The notes below the pieces were generated by a model. It saw only the letters and a program-made list of their open reading frames with translations, made no database searches and was not told where the DNA came from. Positions 9,540 through 18,160 of a stretch of 64,000 bases of DNA are shown in pieces (the first letter of the stretch is position 1; each line of letters begins with the position of its first letter). The position numbers and the translations under genes were made by a program. Source of the stretch: Bacillus sp. F19 (GTDB lineage Bacteria > Bacillota > Bacilli > Bacillales > Bacillaceae); NCBI GenBank assembly GCA_023823795.1, contig CP085710.1, forward strand, positions 2,444,001-2,508,000. Direction: 5' to 3'.

Positions 9540-9770
9540 ATGCTTTCAAAAGAAAAAATGGCTAGAATAAATGAGCTTTCAAAAAAGGCTAAATCAAGCG
9601 CTTTGTCACCTGAAGAACTAAAAGAACAGCAAAGCCTGAGACAGGAATACCTGCAGGTGTTTCGCGGTTCCATGAAAAATACATTAAAAGGCGTTACGAT
9701 CCTCGACCCAAACGGTACGGATGTAACACCTCAAAAACTAAAAGATGAGAAGAAGCGAAACCTTCATTAA
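9540..9770 (+). CDS. ynzC: YnzC, DUF896 family protein
   Basis: A 76-aa charged helical protein beginning MLSKEKMARINELSKKAK with the DUF896 core LSPEELKEQQSLRQEYL. The family folds as a short helical hairpin and lacks a firm function; B. subtilis ynzC belongs to the SOS yneA operon. AAGGAG at 9526-9531 is 8 bases from ATG 9540. It is followed by a terminator before tkt. Confidence 0.93.
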   Translation: MLSKEKMARINELSKKAKSSALSPEELKEQQSLRQEYLQVFRGSMKNTLKGVTILDPNGTDVTPQKLKDEKKRNLH

Positions 9771-9772
9771 TA

Positions 9773-9807
9773 AGAGGAATACGTCAATTTGTGATGTATT
9801 CCTTTTC
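9773..9807 (+). terminator. Terminator after ynzC
   Basis: AGGAATAC (9775-9782) pairs with GTATTCCT (9796-9803), followed by a short T-rich tail. Confidence 0.65.
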
Positions 9808-9877
9808 AATTTGCATATAATACATTAGAATAGTTTCTTACACATCTTAATGCACTATTTCATTTCATGATTAATGG

Positions 9878-9906
9878 TTGTATCATAAAGTGTGTACCGC
9901 TATGAT
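9878..9906 (+). promoter_or_regulatory. tkt sigma-A promoter
   Basis: TTGTAT (9878-9883), 17 bases, TATGAT (9901-9906), 40 bases before the tkt start. Confidence 0.7.
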
Positions 9907-9945
9907 AAGAAAGTAGAATGTTATTTCTGAAAGGATGATCAAATT

Positions 9946-11952
9946 ATGACACATTCAATTCAAGACTTATCTATTGCTACGATTCGAACATTATCGATCG
10001 ATGCAATCGAGAAAGCAAATTCAGGACATCCTGGAATGCCTATGGGGGCAGCTCCAATGGCTTACTCGCTTTGGACACAATATATGAATCATAATCCTAA
10101 AAACCCGGAATGGTTTAACCGTGACCGTTTTGTTTTATCAGCTGGTCATGGATCTATGCTGCTGTATAGTCTGCTTCATTTGTCAGGCTATGATCTATCT
10201 ATGGAAGATCTAAAATCTTTCAGACAGTGGGGAAGCAAAACTCCAGGCCACCCTGAATTCCATCACACAGCTGGTGTTGATGCAACGACAGGTCCATTAG
10301 GCCAGGGAATCGGCATGGCTGTAGGAATGGCCATGGCAGAGCGCCATCTTGCACATACATACAATAAAGAATCATATTCTGTAGTAGATCATTACACATA
10401 CGCTATTTGCGGAGATGGAGACTTAATGGAGGGTATCTCTTCTGAAGCAGCATCTCTTGCAGGTCACCTGAAGCTTGGCAAATTAGTCGTTTTATATGAT
10501 TCAAATGATATTTCTCTTGATGGCGACTTAGATCGATCATTCTCTGAAAATGTTGAAGATCGTTTCAAATCTATCGGATGGCAGGTCATCCGTGTTGAAG
10601 ACGGCAATAATTTAGAAGAGATTTCTAAAGCAATCGAAGCCGCTAAAAAAGATGAAACTCGTCCAACGTTAATTGAAGTGAAAACAACAATCGGCTACGG
10701 CTCTCCAAATATGTCCGGAAAGTCTGACGTACATGGCAAGCCGCTTGGGATTGACGAAATTAAATTGACAAAAGAAGCTTATGCTTGGACATTTGAAGAA
10801 GACTTTTATGTTCCAGAAGAAGTTTATGCTCATTTCAAGGAATCTGCTGAACAATTCGGATCTAAGAAAGAGCAGGAATGGAATGATCTTTTCGAAAGCT
10901 ATAAAAAAGAATACCCAGAGCTTGCAAAACAGCTGAACGCCGGAATCAAGGGCGAATTGCTTGAAAACTGGGGCGAGGCAGTACCGGTGTATGAAGAGGG
11001 AAAAGCTCTTGCATCACGTGCATCCTCTGGTGAGGTATTAAATGCACTGGCAAAAAATATTCCTTATATCTTTGGAGGATCAGCGGATTTAGCGGGTTCT
11101 AACAATACATCCATTAAAGGAGCTGCTGATTTCACAGCAGAAGATTACAGCGGCCGTAATATTTGGTTTGGCGTACGTGAATTCGCAATGGGTGCTGCAT
11201 TAAATGGTATGGCTTTGCATGGCGGCCTGCGAGTATATGGAGGAACATTCTTTGTATTCTCTGATTACCTGCGTCCGGCAATCCGTTTAGCTGCACTTAT
11301 GGGACTTCCTGTAACATATGTATTTACACATGACAGCATTGCTGTTGGGGAAGATGGACCAACCCATGAGCCGATTGAACAGCTTCCATCTCTGCGTGCA
11401 ATGCCTAATTTAACAGTAATCCGCCCGGCAGATGGTAATGAGACTGCTGCAGCATGGCGTATTGCATTAGAATCAGAAACGTCACCAACTGCACTTGTCC
11501 TGACTAGACAAAACTTAAAAACAATTAAAGGTACTTCTGAAACAGCTTATGATGGCGTTTCTAAGGGAGCTTACACGATCTCAGCAAGCAAAAAAGAAAC
11601 AGCAGATGCCTTGTTATTAGCTACAGGATCTGAAGTTGGGCTTGCGGTTGAAGCTCAGGATGCCCTGCTTAAAGAAGGTATAGATGTTGCTGTTGTCAGC
11701 ATGCCATCATGGAACCGATTTGAAAGTCAATCAAAAGAGTACCGTGAATCCGTTCTACCTAAGACTGTTAAAAAACGTCTTGCGATTGAAATGGCAGCTC
11801 CACTGGGCTGGGAACGCTATACTGGAGATGAGGGCGATGTTCTTGCGATTAACCAGTTCGGCGCATCTGCACCTGGAAATAAAATTATGAAAGAGTATGG
11901 CTTTACTGTTGAAAACGTAATGGCAAGAGTAAAAGCGCTGCTTGAACAATAA
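9946..11952 (+). CDS. tkt: Transketolase
   Basis: Thiamine-diphosphate enzyme moving two-carbon ketol units in the non-oxidative pentose phosphate pathway; cytoplasmic homodimer. The 668 aa match the family length. Seen in order: [12 protein letters not shown] near the N-terminus, the TPP/Mg2+ motif [13 protein letters not shown] near residue 155, the pyrimidine domain with [15 protein letters not shown] and [16 protein letters not shown] (conserved active-site histidines), and the C-terminal domain. AAGGATG precedes ATG 9946. It has its own promoter and terminator and is syntenic with B. subtilis tkt. Confidence 0.98.
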   Translation: MTHSIQDLSIATIRTLSIDAIEKANSGHPGMPMGAAPMAYSLWTQYMNHNPKNPEWFNRDRFVLSAGHGSMLLYSLLHLSGYDLSMEDLKSFRQWGSKTPGHPEFHHTAGVDATTGPLGQGIGMAVGMAMAERHLAHTYNKESYSVVDHYTYAICGDGDLMEGISSEAASLAGHLKLGKLVVLYDSNDISLDGDLDRSFSENVEDRFKSIGWQVIRVEDGNNLEEISKAIEAAKKDETRPTLIEVKTTIGYGSPNMSGKSDVHGKPLGIDEIKLTKEAYAWTFEEDFYVPEEVYAHFKESAEQFGSKKEQEWNDLFESYKKEYPELAKQLNAGIKGELLENWGEAVPVYEEGKALASRASSGEVLNALAKNIPYIFGGSADLAGSNNTSIKGAADFTAEDYSGRNIWFGVREFAMGAALNGMALHGGLRVYGGTFFVFSDYLRPAIRLAALMGLPVTYVFTHDSIAVGEDGPTHEPIEQLPSLRAMPNLTVIRPADGNETAAAWRIALESETSPTALVLTRQNLKTIKGTSETAYDGVSKGAYTISASKKETADALLLATGSEVGLAVEAQDALLKEGIDVAVVSMPSWNRFESQSKEYRESVLPKTVKKRLAIEMAAPLGWERYTGDEGDVLAINQFGASAPGNKIMKEYGFTVENVMARVKALLEQ

Positions 11953-11961
11953 TCACCTCTG

Positions 11962-11993
11962 AGAGAGAACGATTTTGATCGTTCTCTCTTTTT
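11962..11993 (+). terminator. tkt terminator
   Basis: A 12-bp perfect stem (11962-11973 with 11978-11989), TTTG loop, then a T-run. Confidence 0.9.
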
Positions 11994-11998
11994 CGACA
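11992..11998. promoter_or_regulatory. Spo0A box upstream of sirA
   Basis: TTCGACA is the exact complement of the 0A box TGTCGAA. It lies about 95 bases before sirA; a one-mismatch copy (TTAGACA) follows near 12025. B. subtilis sirA is activated by phosphorylated Spo0A. Confidence 0.6.
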
Positions 11999-12092
11999 AA
12001 AAAAGTGATGCATTTCTCTGTTATTTAGACAAATTTCTAATACTTGATTCCATTATAATTGACGATAACAGTTATTTCGGAGGGGTGGAAGA

Positions 12093-12539
12093 ATGAGGCA
12101 CTATTATGTCTATTTAATAGAAGAGGAATTTGCGAACCACTTTTTTGGCCGAGAAGCGAAACTGTTCCATCTTTTTCAGGAATATCTCAGGACAAGCCCT
12201 GAGCAGCAGGAATTTTATCACTTATACAAACAAATAAGATATGTAACTAAATCAATTTCAGCTGATTCAATGGATAATATGATTGAATCAAGTTTAATGA
12301 ACCAATACAATTATGTTCATACTGAAGGTTATCATCGAATCGTCAGCGAATCGAAGCAGGGGAATGCTATGCTGCAAGTAAGGGATCAATATATAGAAGT
12401 CACTTCTATTGGAAGTTTTGATATGGAAGCGATCTTTTTTGAAATACTGAGAAAAATTGACTCCTGTTTTTTAGCTATGGATTTTGAAGCTAAACGATAT
12501 GGCTGGCTAAAACCGATAAAAGAAAGAAAATTTGTCTAA
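12093..12539 (+). CDS. sirA: SirA (YneE), sporulation inhibitor of replication
   Basis: Binds domain I of DnaA at the onset of sporulation to block new rounds of replication. The 148-aa protein begins MRHYYVYLIEEEFANHFFGRE and ends KPIKERKFV, matching the SirA family in length and in the conserved N-terminal YLIE.EFA.HFFGRE segment. GGAGGGG precedes ATG 12093. Position between tkt and yneF is as in B. subtilis, and the upstream 0A box fits Spo0A control. Confidence 0.93.
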   Translation: MRHYYVYLIEEEFANHFFGREAKLFHLFQEYLRTSPEQQEFYHLYKQIRYVTKSISADSMDNMIESSLMNQYNYVHTEGYHRIVSESKQGNAMLQVRDQYIEVTSIGSFDMEAIFFEILRKIDSCFLAMDFEAKRYGWLKPIKERKFV

Positions 12540-12624
12540 AAAGGCAGAAATTATGGAGTATTTGTTGTATAATATCCTATGGTTTAGTACACTGTAAAAT
12601 AGACAACATGAAGGAGGAAATACG

Positions 12625-12843
12625 ATGGATCTGTGGGTAGTCATTCTAGTAGGCGTTCTGGCATTACTTGCTGGAGTAGCACTAGGATTTTTCATTGCTC
12701 GCCAGTATATGATGAGTTACTTGAAGAAAAATCCGCCAATTAACGAGCAAATGTTAAAAATGATGATGATGCAAATGGGAATGAAACCATCCCAAAAGAA
12801 AATCAATCAAATGATGTCTTCTATGAATAAAATGCAAAAGTAA
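12625..12843 (+). CDS. yneF: YneF, UPF0154 membrane protein (C-terminus supplied by an integrated element)
   Basis: A 72-aa protein with an N-terminal membrane helix ([20 protein letters not shown]) and a Met/Lys-rich cytoplasmic tail. Function unknown; widely conserved in Firmicutes. GAAGGAGG precedes ATG 12625. The 3' end is recombinant: bases 12750-12816 recur at 15143-15216, where the original tail (ending MNNQAK) is stranded. The current tail (ending MNKMQK) has the same length, so the element restores a full-length reading frame. Confidence 0.95.
   Translation: MDLWVVILVGVLALLAGVALGFFIARQYMMSYLKKNPPINEQMLKMMMMQMGMKPSQKKINQMMSSMNKMQK
12750..12816 (+). repeat. Direct repeat (left attachment copy) in yneF
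   Basis: 25 bases from 12750 plus 42 bases to 12816 are identical to 15143-15167 and 15175-15216. The right copy carries 7 extra bases between the two blocks. They flank the integrated element and are read as attL. Confidence 0.85.
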
Positions 12844-12981
12844 TGAACCCTTATATATCAAGGGTTTGACCCTTGTTCAAGGAAATTCTGAGACAAGATT
12901 TGGTTTAACTTTTGTTGAAGAGTGAATCTTTCATCAGATATTTTCTTTATTTTTGCTTTATCTTTCATAAAACTAATCTGA

Positions 12982-13027
12982 AACCACTTTTTCTGATGGA
13001 AACTAAACCAGAGGAAGGTGGTTTTTT
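12982..13027 (+). promoter_or_regulatory. Hairpin with T-run just before the integrase start
   Basis: AACCACTTT (12982-12990) pairs with AAGGTGGTT (13015-13023) with one mismatch. A T6 run then ends 3 bases before ATG 13030. The right arm contains the GGAAGG ribosome binding site, so the fold could end transcription or hide the site. Confidence 0.5.
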
Positions 13028-13029
13028 GT

Positions 13030-13930
13030 ATGTTGTTAGAAGATATTCTTGAGGAATACATGTGCCATTGCCAAGCAAAAGGATTTACAGCAAAAACTAT
13101 AAAGAACAAAAGGCAAGAGTATAAGCAGTTGAAGAATTTCTTAAAAGAAAAGAGAGCAATTACAGAAATTGAAAGCATCACTACAAAGCATATTTAAGAG
13201 TGAAACAGAAAGATGGATTGCAACCACAATCAATTGTGTCCATGTTTAAAATGATTAAGGCATTCTTTGCGTGGTGCGAGCAGGAAGAATATTTAAAGGG
13301 AAATATCGCAAAGAATGTTGAGACACCCAAGTACCAAAGAAAGTGTTGAAGGGTTTTACTCCCAAAGAAGTTTATTCCATGATTGAAGCATTTACTTATA
13401 AGAACTATCTAGAAACCAGAAACAAGGCAATCATTGCAATTTTGTCTGACTGTGGATTAAGAGCAATGGAGATTAGAGGGTTGACTGATAATGTAAGGGA
13501 AACATCAATCTTGGTTAATGGTAAGGGAAATAAGGAGAGGATTGTTTTTATATCTCCTGCACTCAAAAGAATCCTTATCAAGTACGAAAGAATGAAGAAA
13601 GAGTATTTCCAAGACAAAGACACAACAAATCATTATTTCTTATCTTACACAGGTAATGATATTTCACATGTGGCTCTGGACAATGTAATTAAAAAAGCGG
13701 GGAAAAGAGCAGGTGTTGAGGGTAAAAGGGTTTCACCTCATACATTCCGTCATTTCTATGCCGTCCAATGCTTACAGCAAGGAATTGATGTTTATTCATT
13801 ATCAAGATTGTTGGGGCATTCAGATATTTCAATTACTTAAAGGTATCTCCATTCAATGGATGATGAACAGTTTTTGGATAAAGCAGTTTCTTCTAGTCCT
13901 CTAATGAATATTAGGAAGTTGAAGAAATGA
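13030..13930 (+). pseudogene. Tyrosine recombinase (phage-type integrase), inactivated
   Basis: Three frames joined give one XerC/D-like integrase. The N-terminal SAM-like core-binding domain (MLLEDILEEYMCHCQAKGFT) reaches a TAA at 13195. The next piece (KQKDGLQPQSIVSMFKMIKAFFAWCEQEEYL) comes after a one-base shift. The catalytic domain follows, with CGLRAMEI (Arg), the lysine strand, SPHTFRHFY (His-x-x-Arg) and LLGHSDIS (His). A TAA at 13838-13840 sits where Gln is expected, just before RYLHSM with the nucleophile Tyr, and the frame ends at 13930. Lesions are two frameshifts and one nonsense codon. It presumably integrated at the yneF 3' end. Confidence 0.88.
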
Positions 13931-14004
13931 ATAAACAGTTGAAACATATTGTTTACTACACTAAGAAAGTTGCAGAAAAAGGTGCAAAAGCAAGTCCAAC
14001 ATAA
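13927..14004 (+). CDS. Small hypothetical peptide overlapping the integrase stop
   Basis: A 25-aa basic frame (MNKQLKHIVYYTKKVAEKG...) whose ATG overlaps the integrase stop (AAATGA), a typical coupled arrangement. I do not recognise it, and given the decay of the element it may not be expressed. Confidence 0.35.
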   Translation: MNKQLKHIVYYTKKVAEKGAKASPT

Positions 14005-14052
14005 GAATAAAATACTTAAAAATTAAATACATTTAGAACGGTCTTACGGAGG

Positions 14053-14202
14053 GTGGATGGTAAATTAGTGATACTAGGTCTTGTGAAAATTGAAAAATCA
14101 TGGGCAGGGCTAAATGGCTATGATACAGATAACATTAGAGAAAAAGTAGAATTAACATTATACGGTAATAAGTTTTCAAAATTTATATTTAATGAACAAT
14201 AA
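14053..14202 (+). CDS. Possible small element-encoded protein, unknown
   Basis: A frame of about 49 aa (VDGKLVILGLVKIEKSWAGLNGYDTDN...) ends at TAA 14200-14202. Composition looks coding, but the start and ribosome binding site are unclear and the frame is open further upstream to about 14020. It may be the tail of a degraded phage gene. Confidence 0.3.
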   Translation: MDGKLVILGLVKIEKSWAGLNGYDTDNIREKVELTLYGNKFSKFIFNEQ

Positions 14203-14272
14203 AAAATGTGCAAATATTATTAAAGCATCCATAAAGATATGGGTGCTTTTTATTTATGAAAGGAAGAAGGAA

Positions 14273-14741
14273 ATGAATATACAAGAGTATATTAAAATCG
14301 TTCACTACGGAAATCCTTTCTGGTTCGTGGATGAAGTATCCCATTATACAAGTCAAAAACGTATTTTGGAAACTATTGAAAAGAAAAAATATTTAGATGA
14401 CAGACACACTATTTCAAATAGGGTGGTAGAAAACTACAATGGTAAACCTTATGAGCGTAGCGTTGTACTTCAATATGCAAAATGACCTTGATGACTTCAT
14501 TAATATCATTGATGCTATGGAAGACTTATTATTAAGCAAGTTTAGTGATTCATTCTATAAATTCCATAATCCAATCCCTGTTGTTATAGGTCAACAATTG
14601 AAGGGCGAAGGATTAAATCCCCATATCGTTGGTGGTGGTATTACATTAGATGATAATGCTGACTTTAAATTCGCTCATGGTGAATTGAATCATCAAGCGT
14701 TTGATACTATCTTAAATCGTTTTGGGGCAACGAAACTATGA
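14273..14741 (+). pseudogene. Phage portal-protein-like N-terminal part, frameshifted
   Basis: ATG 14273 after AAGGAAG opens MNIQEYIKIVHYGNPFW...ISNRVVENYNGKPYERS. The frame then moves by one base near 14455 and continues ALYFNMQNDLDDFINIIDAMEDLLLSKFSDSFYKFHNPIPVVIGQQL...VGGGITLDDNADFKF..HQAFDTIL to 14741. The second part resembles Siphovirus portal proteins (bilayer of a YxFHNPxPVxxG strand and a GGGxxLDD loop), as recalled, without a search. About 155 aa remain of a family of about 450, so it is a fragment. It supports a phage origin of the element. Confidence 0.45.
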
Positions 14742-14962
14742 TATTACAGGTGTCTCTATTGAGAAAAAAGGATACCTTGATATTACTTGTTAAGACGACT
14801 GTTGAAGTTGGAGATGTGACAACATACACATTCAATCCTGTAAAAACAGGTCAATTTTACTTCTTACTTATCAGAGCAATGTATGTGAATAAGGGTAATG
14901 TATTTTATGCAACCATGCAGGAATCGCCAACTGTTGCAACAGAACAAAAACCACTATGGTAA
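14731..14962 (+). pseudogene. Second phage-structural-like fragment, frameshifted
   Basis: One frame reads RNYDITGVSIEKKGYLDITC, then TAA. The overlapping frame continues VKTTVEVGDVTTYTFNPVKTGQFYFLL...EQKPLW to TAA 14960-14962. The beta-rich composition suggests a tail or structural protein end, but I cannot name a family. A terminator follows directly. Confidence 0.35.
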
Positions 14963-14969
14963 AACTAGT

Positions 14970-14996
14970 TCGGCTTCTTCAGAAGTCGGCTTTTTT
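14970..14996 (+). terminator. Terminator at the right end of the element
   Basis: The CGGCTTC stem pairs with GAAGTCGG across a TTCA loop (one G-U pair), followed by T6. Confidence 0.75.
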
Positions 14997-15142
14997 CATG
15001 AATTAAAATTTCAACTAAATAAAAAGATAAACCACTTTCCTACTATAATAATATAGGAAATGTAGACATGTACTAATAAACATGGTATATTTTTCATCAT
15101 AGAATAAGTGATTCGGATTAGGCGTAAAAACGTTGATATATC

Positions 15143-15243
15143 AATGTTAAAAATGATGATGATGCAAATTGCAAATGGGAATGAAACCATCCCAAAAGAA
15201 AATCAATCAAATGATGAAAATGATGAACAATCAAGCAAAATAA
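15143..15243 (+). pseudogene. Stranded original 3' end of yneF (right attachment copy)
   Basis: Repeats the yneF region from LKMMMMQ with a 7-base insertion at 15168-15174, then [13 protein letters not shown] followed by the tail KMMNNQAK and TAA at 15241-15243. This tail is followed by a strong terminator at 15271, as expected for the native gene end. It therefore marks attR and the pre-insertion yneF. Confidence 0.85.
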
Positions 15244-15270
15244 AAATTCTGCGGGATTTTTATATGATAA

Positions 15271-15297
15271 AAAGCACGCTCAGAAGCGTGCTTTTTT
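15271..15297 (+). terminator. Native yneF terminator
   Basis: A 10-bp stem (15271-15280 with 15285-15294), CAGA loop and T6, now separated from yneF by the inserted element. Confidence 0.9.
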
Positions 15298-15306
15298 GTA
15301 TGGTTT

Positions 15307-15486
15307 TTAAGAATAAGTCATTCGTTTCATTGAACTGTAGCTATAACGATTGTATTCATTCAGCAAGTGATCGAGTTCCTGACTGTATTGAATGGACACG
15401 TTTGAGTTAATTCCATTTTTCGTTGCGATATCGATCATTTCCGCTCGTTTTTTTTCAATAAGTTTCAATAATTCTTGTTTAGACAC
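15307..15486 (-). CDS. ynzD: YnzD, Spo0E-family aspartyl-phosphate phosphatase
   Basis: A 59-aa protein with the Spo0E-family signature SQELDHLLNEY. It forms a two-helix hairpin that dephosphorylates Spo0A-P and delays sporulation. Start GTG 15486-15484 has AAAGGA about 9 bases upstream; ATG codons further inside would cut the first helix. B. subtilis ynzD lies at the same place between yneF and ccdA. It is convergent with yneF, so the yneF insertion did not break it. Confidence 0.92.
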   Translation of the reverse strand: MSKQELLKLIEKKRAEMIDIATKNGINSNVSIQYSQELDHLLNEYNRYSYSSMKRMTYS

Positions 15487-15754
15487 GAAAACTTGTCCTT
15501 TCTGTATGTAAGTTCTATCCGATCCTCTTGCTAATAATTTCTATTATATCCTAATTTGGAAAATAGTTCGAAGGGAAAATAAGGATTTTTCCAATTAATA
15601 TATGACTATTATAAAGGTAACAGCTCTATGAAGAAATCCCTTTGAATAGTTGTTAAGGAATTGACATAAAAATGTCACATAGTGAAACATATAATTCTCT
15701 GGATGTATTTGCTAAAATGTAATGTGACTCAACTAAGAGAGGAGGACAGTACAA

Positions 15755-16462
15755 ATGACAGATTTGAATCTATTTATAGCCTTTGGAGCTGGTTTTTTAT
15801 CTTTTGTCTCTCCTTGCTGCCTGCCTTTATATCCAGCCTTTTTATCATACATAACTGGTGTATCGGTCGGAGAGATAAAAACGGAAAATGCTATGCTGCA
15901 AAAGAGGAGTCTTCTTCACACACTGTTCTTTTTACTTGGATTCTCGATTATTTTTATCGCACTCGGTTTTGGGAGTTCTTTTATTGGGGAGTTCTTTTTT
16001 GGATATTCTGAATTGATCAGGCAAGTGGGAGCTATTCTTATTATCTTCTTTGGACTTGTGATCGTGGGTGTTTTCCAGCCGAAGTTCTTAATGAAGGAAC
16101 ACCGCTTTGAATTAAAAAACAGACCGTCTGGGTATCTAGGTTCTGTTTTAATAGGACTTGCATTTGCCGCAGGCTGGACGCCGTGTACAGGGCCAATCTT
16201 AACAGCTGTTTTCGCTTTGACGCTCAGCAACCCAGGTTCTGCAATGATCTATATGATAGCCTATATACTTGGTTTTGCTATTCCATTTCTTGTAATGGCT
16301 TTCTTTATTGGCAGGCTGGGATGGATCCGAAAACATAATTTGAAAATCATGAAGATTGGCGGATGGCTGATGATTCTTATTGGAATCATGCTCTTTTTCG
16401 ACTGGATGACACAGATCATTATCTTATTCAGCAGATTGTTTGGAGGGTTTACAGGATTTTAG
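15755..16462 (+). CDS. ccdA: CcdA, thiol-disulfide transporter for cytochrome c maturation
   Basis: A 235-aa six-helix membrane protein of the DsbD-core family. It passes reducing equivalents from cytoplasmic thioredoxin across the membrane to ResA and StoA for cytochrome c assembly and spore cortex synthesis. The two redox cysteines are visible in [16 protein letters not shown] (start of helix 1) and [12 protein letters not shown] (helix 4). AGAGGAGGA precedes ATG 15755. It heads the ccdA-ccdB-ccdC block. Confidence 0.96.
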   Translation: MTDLNLFIAFGAGFLSFVSPCCLPLYPAFLSYITGVSVGEIKTENAMLQKRSLLHTLFFLLGFSIIFIALGFGSSFIGEFFFGYSELIRQVGAILIIFFGLVIVGVFQPKFLMKEHRFELKNRPSGYLGSVLIGLAFAAGWTPCTGPILTAVFALTLSNPGSAMIYMIAYILGFAIPFLVMAFFIGRLGWIRKHNLKIMKIGGWLMILIGIMLFFDWMTQIIILFSRLFGGFTGF

Positions 16463-16576
16463 ACCTAATAAATTTTATTTTTAGATCGATTTTACTACCT
16501 CTTGCTCCTTTTTTTGTTATAATAACCCATAGAATAGTAGAATTTGCTTTCGGAAAGACTGTGAGGAGGAGCTTGC

Positions 16577-16937
16577 ATAGCTAAAGTACTGATAGTGGAT
16601 GATGCCAAGTTTTATGAGGGTAACACTATCTAAAATACTTACAAGCAATGGACATGAAATTGCAGGAGAAGCTGATAATGGAGCAGAAGCAATTTACCTT
16701 TATCAAACATTGCAGCCAGACCTGGCTGCAATGGATATCACAATGCCGGAGATGAACGGCATCGAAGCATTAAAAGAAATTAAAAAAGAATTTCCTAAAT
16801 CAAAGATTATTATGTGTTCAGCGATGGGGCAGCAGAAAATGGTCGTTGAAGCTATTGAAGACGGAGCGAAGGACTTTATCATAAAGCCTTTTGATGAAAC
16901 AAGAGTGTACGACGCCATAAATCGTGTTTTGGGATAA
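16577..16937 (+). pseudogene. ccdB: CcdB (YneI), CheY-like receiver protein, disrupted reading frame
   Basis: Receiver-domain protein of the ccdABC block. The expected start would be at 16577, 7 bases after AGGAGG, but the codon there is ATA. The frame reads AKVLIVDDAKF and then breaks: four T at 16610-16613 where three keep frame. The remainder is intact (MRVTLSKILTSNGHEIAGE..., phospho-acceptor Asp in AAMDITMPEMNG, KPF lysine, end 16937). A start at ATG 16599 would lose beta-1 and the two acidic Mg2+ ligands. Either the gene is decaying or the assembly has two errors. B. subtilis CcdB is not required for cytochrome c synthesis, as I recall it. Confidence 0.85.
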
Positions 16938-17044
16938 ACTCTCTGATAATATCAAAGAACCTTCGGATATTTGACAAGATGGTTTTTTATTTATGACTAA
17001 ACTGTATTATAATATAAGTAACTCCGTGAAAAGGATTGATCATA

Positions 17045-17524
17045 TTGGTCATTTTCTCAACAATTATTGCAATCGTGATGGCATTAGGTGTCATGATGAT
17101 ACGCAAGAGAGCTTCTAAAAAGCCTGCTAGTGCCAAAAAGATTATCTTGCCGCCAATCTTTATGAGCACTGGTGCATTGATGTTTTTGCACCCTATGTTC
17201 CGTGTGACTCCGTTTGAATTTATGGAAGCGATCACGCTTGGATGTATTTTCTCTATCTTTTTAATCAAAACTTCAACATTTGAAGTAAAAGAAGACAAGA
17301 TTTATTTGAAAAGGTCAAAGGCTTTTGCGTTTATATTAATCGGACTGCTGATAATCCGAATCGTTTTAAAATTTTACTTGAGCAATACGATAGACGTAGG
17401 TGAACTAAGCGGAATGTTCTGGATCCTTGCGTTTGGAATGATTGTCCCATGGCGAATTGCCATGTATCTTTCCTATCGGAAACTCGAAAATCAGCTCAAC
17501 CCGCCAAATATTCAGGCTACATGA
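17045..17524 (+). CDS. ccdC: CcdC (YneJ) membrane protein
   Basis: A 159-aa protein with four to five membrane helices and the conserved KKIILPPIFMSTGALMFLHP and FWILAFGMIVPWRIAMYLS segments of the CcdC/YneJ family. Located after ccdA and ccdB as in B. subtilis; function not established. The frame is open from TTG 17036, but AAAGGA at 17029-17034 fits TTG 17045 better. A terminator immediately follows the stop. Confidence 0.92.
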   Translation: MVIFSTIIAIVMALGVMMIRKRASKKPASAKKIILPPIFMSTGALMFLHPMFRVTPFEFMEAITLGCIFSIFLIKTSTFEVKEDKIYLKRSKAFAFILIGLLIIRIVLKFYLSNTIDVGELSGMFWILAFGMIVPWRIAMYLSYRKLENQLNPPNIQAT

Positions 17525-17555
17525 AAAACCCACCAGGAGATCTGGTGGGTTTTTC
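17524..17555 (+). terminator. ccd block terminator
   Basis: A 12-bp stem with arm sequence AAACCCACCAG around GAGAT, followed by T5. Confidence 0.9.
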
Positions 17556-17663
17556 AATGATAGAGAAGGATAAAATTTTGCACATTGATGTTCAGCTCCA
17601 GCGCATAACTCTTCGGTCAGAACGGCTCTGTCATGCCTGCGTAATAAGGCGCTTGTGCTTTCC

Positions 17664-18089
17664 TTAGAATAAAGCTCTGTATGGTGTATGATCGATTTCT
17701 TTTTCCTTAAGTCTTTTTAACAGGAATTTATGATCTCGTTTAGGAGTAGCTGTAATATAACCGCGAATCACCAAGTCCTGAGTGATTCGGTCTGCATTTT
17801 CCTTTAATGCAATCTCCCCGATTTTGCCTGCAATTTTAGCTCTTGCGACATCTCTGAATAATTCAGGCACAGGTTCTACAAGGTCTTCTAAAAGCTCTTT
17901 CTGCCTTGAATCCCATAGGTGCCTTGTTTGCTGTATGTAATAATCTTCCCAATCCAGGTCCGATTTTCCATCCTCTTTTGGTAAACGCTTTAAAAATTTG
18001 CGGAACATAAAAAAACCGCCTATTCCAAGCATTCCTGCCAAAAAAACGACCCAGAAAAGAATAAACCATAGGAACCAGCCGTCTAACAT
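17664..18089 (-). CDS. yneK: YneK, DUF2621 membrane protein
   Basis: A 141-aa protein with one N-terminal membrane helix (WFLWFILFWVVFLAGMLGIGGFF) and a charged cytoplasmic domain rich in Lys/Glu ending in DHTPYRALF. Matches the conserved Bacillus YneK in length, topology and location. Function unknown. Minus strand, convergent with ccdC. Confidence 0.9.
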   Translation of the reverse strand: MLDGWFLWFILFWVVFLAGMLGIGGFFMFRKFLKRLPKEDGKSDLDWEDYYIQQTRHLWDSRQKELLEDLVEPVPELFRDVARAKIAGKIGEIALKENADRITQDLVIRGYITATPKRDHKFLLKRLKEKEIDHTPYRALF

Positions 18090-18160
18090 CTTTCAAACCC
18101 CCGATCCAGCCTGCAATCTGCCTCTATTATACACCACGAAATGGGGGTTGAAAAGTTGTC

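Larger units (their letters stand above)
12817..15142. mobile_element. Decayed integrative element (prophage-like) in the 3' end of yneF
   Basis: About 2.3 kb lies between two copies of the yneF 3' sequence and separates yneF from ynzD-ccdA, which are adjacent in B. subtilis. It contains a broken tyrosine recombinase, small unknown frames and broken phage-structural fragments, all AT-rich and frameshifted. The left end has overlapping palindromes (12846-12882) and the right end inverted repeats (about 15039-15063) that could be recombinase arm sites. It is probably no longer mobile because the integrase is dead. Confidence 0.85.

Noticed and set aside
12858-13181. Minus-strand open frame of 107 codons at the left end of the element
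   Set aside because: It runs antisense to the integrase N-terminus and the hairpin, and the plus-strand reading is clearly homologous to tyrosine recombinases.
12817-15142. An intact, mobile prophage
   Set aside because: Only 2.3 kb remains, the integrase has three lesions and the structural genes are fragments.
15108-15410. Plus-strand 100-codon frame spanning the right attachment site
   Set aside because: It joins element sequence, the stranded yneF tail and antisense ynzD; composition is an artefact of the junction.
17001-17013. A separate promoter for ccdC from TTGACA (16971) and TATAAT (17008)
   Set aside because: The hexamers are 31 bases apart, far from the 17-base optimum, and no better -35 is present.
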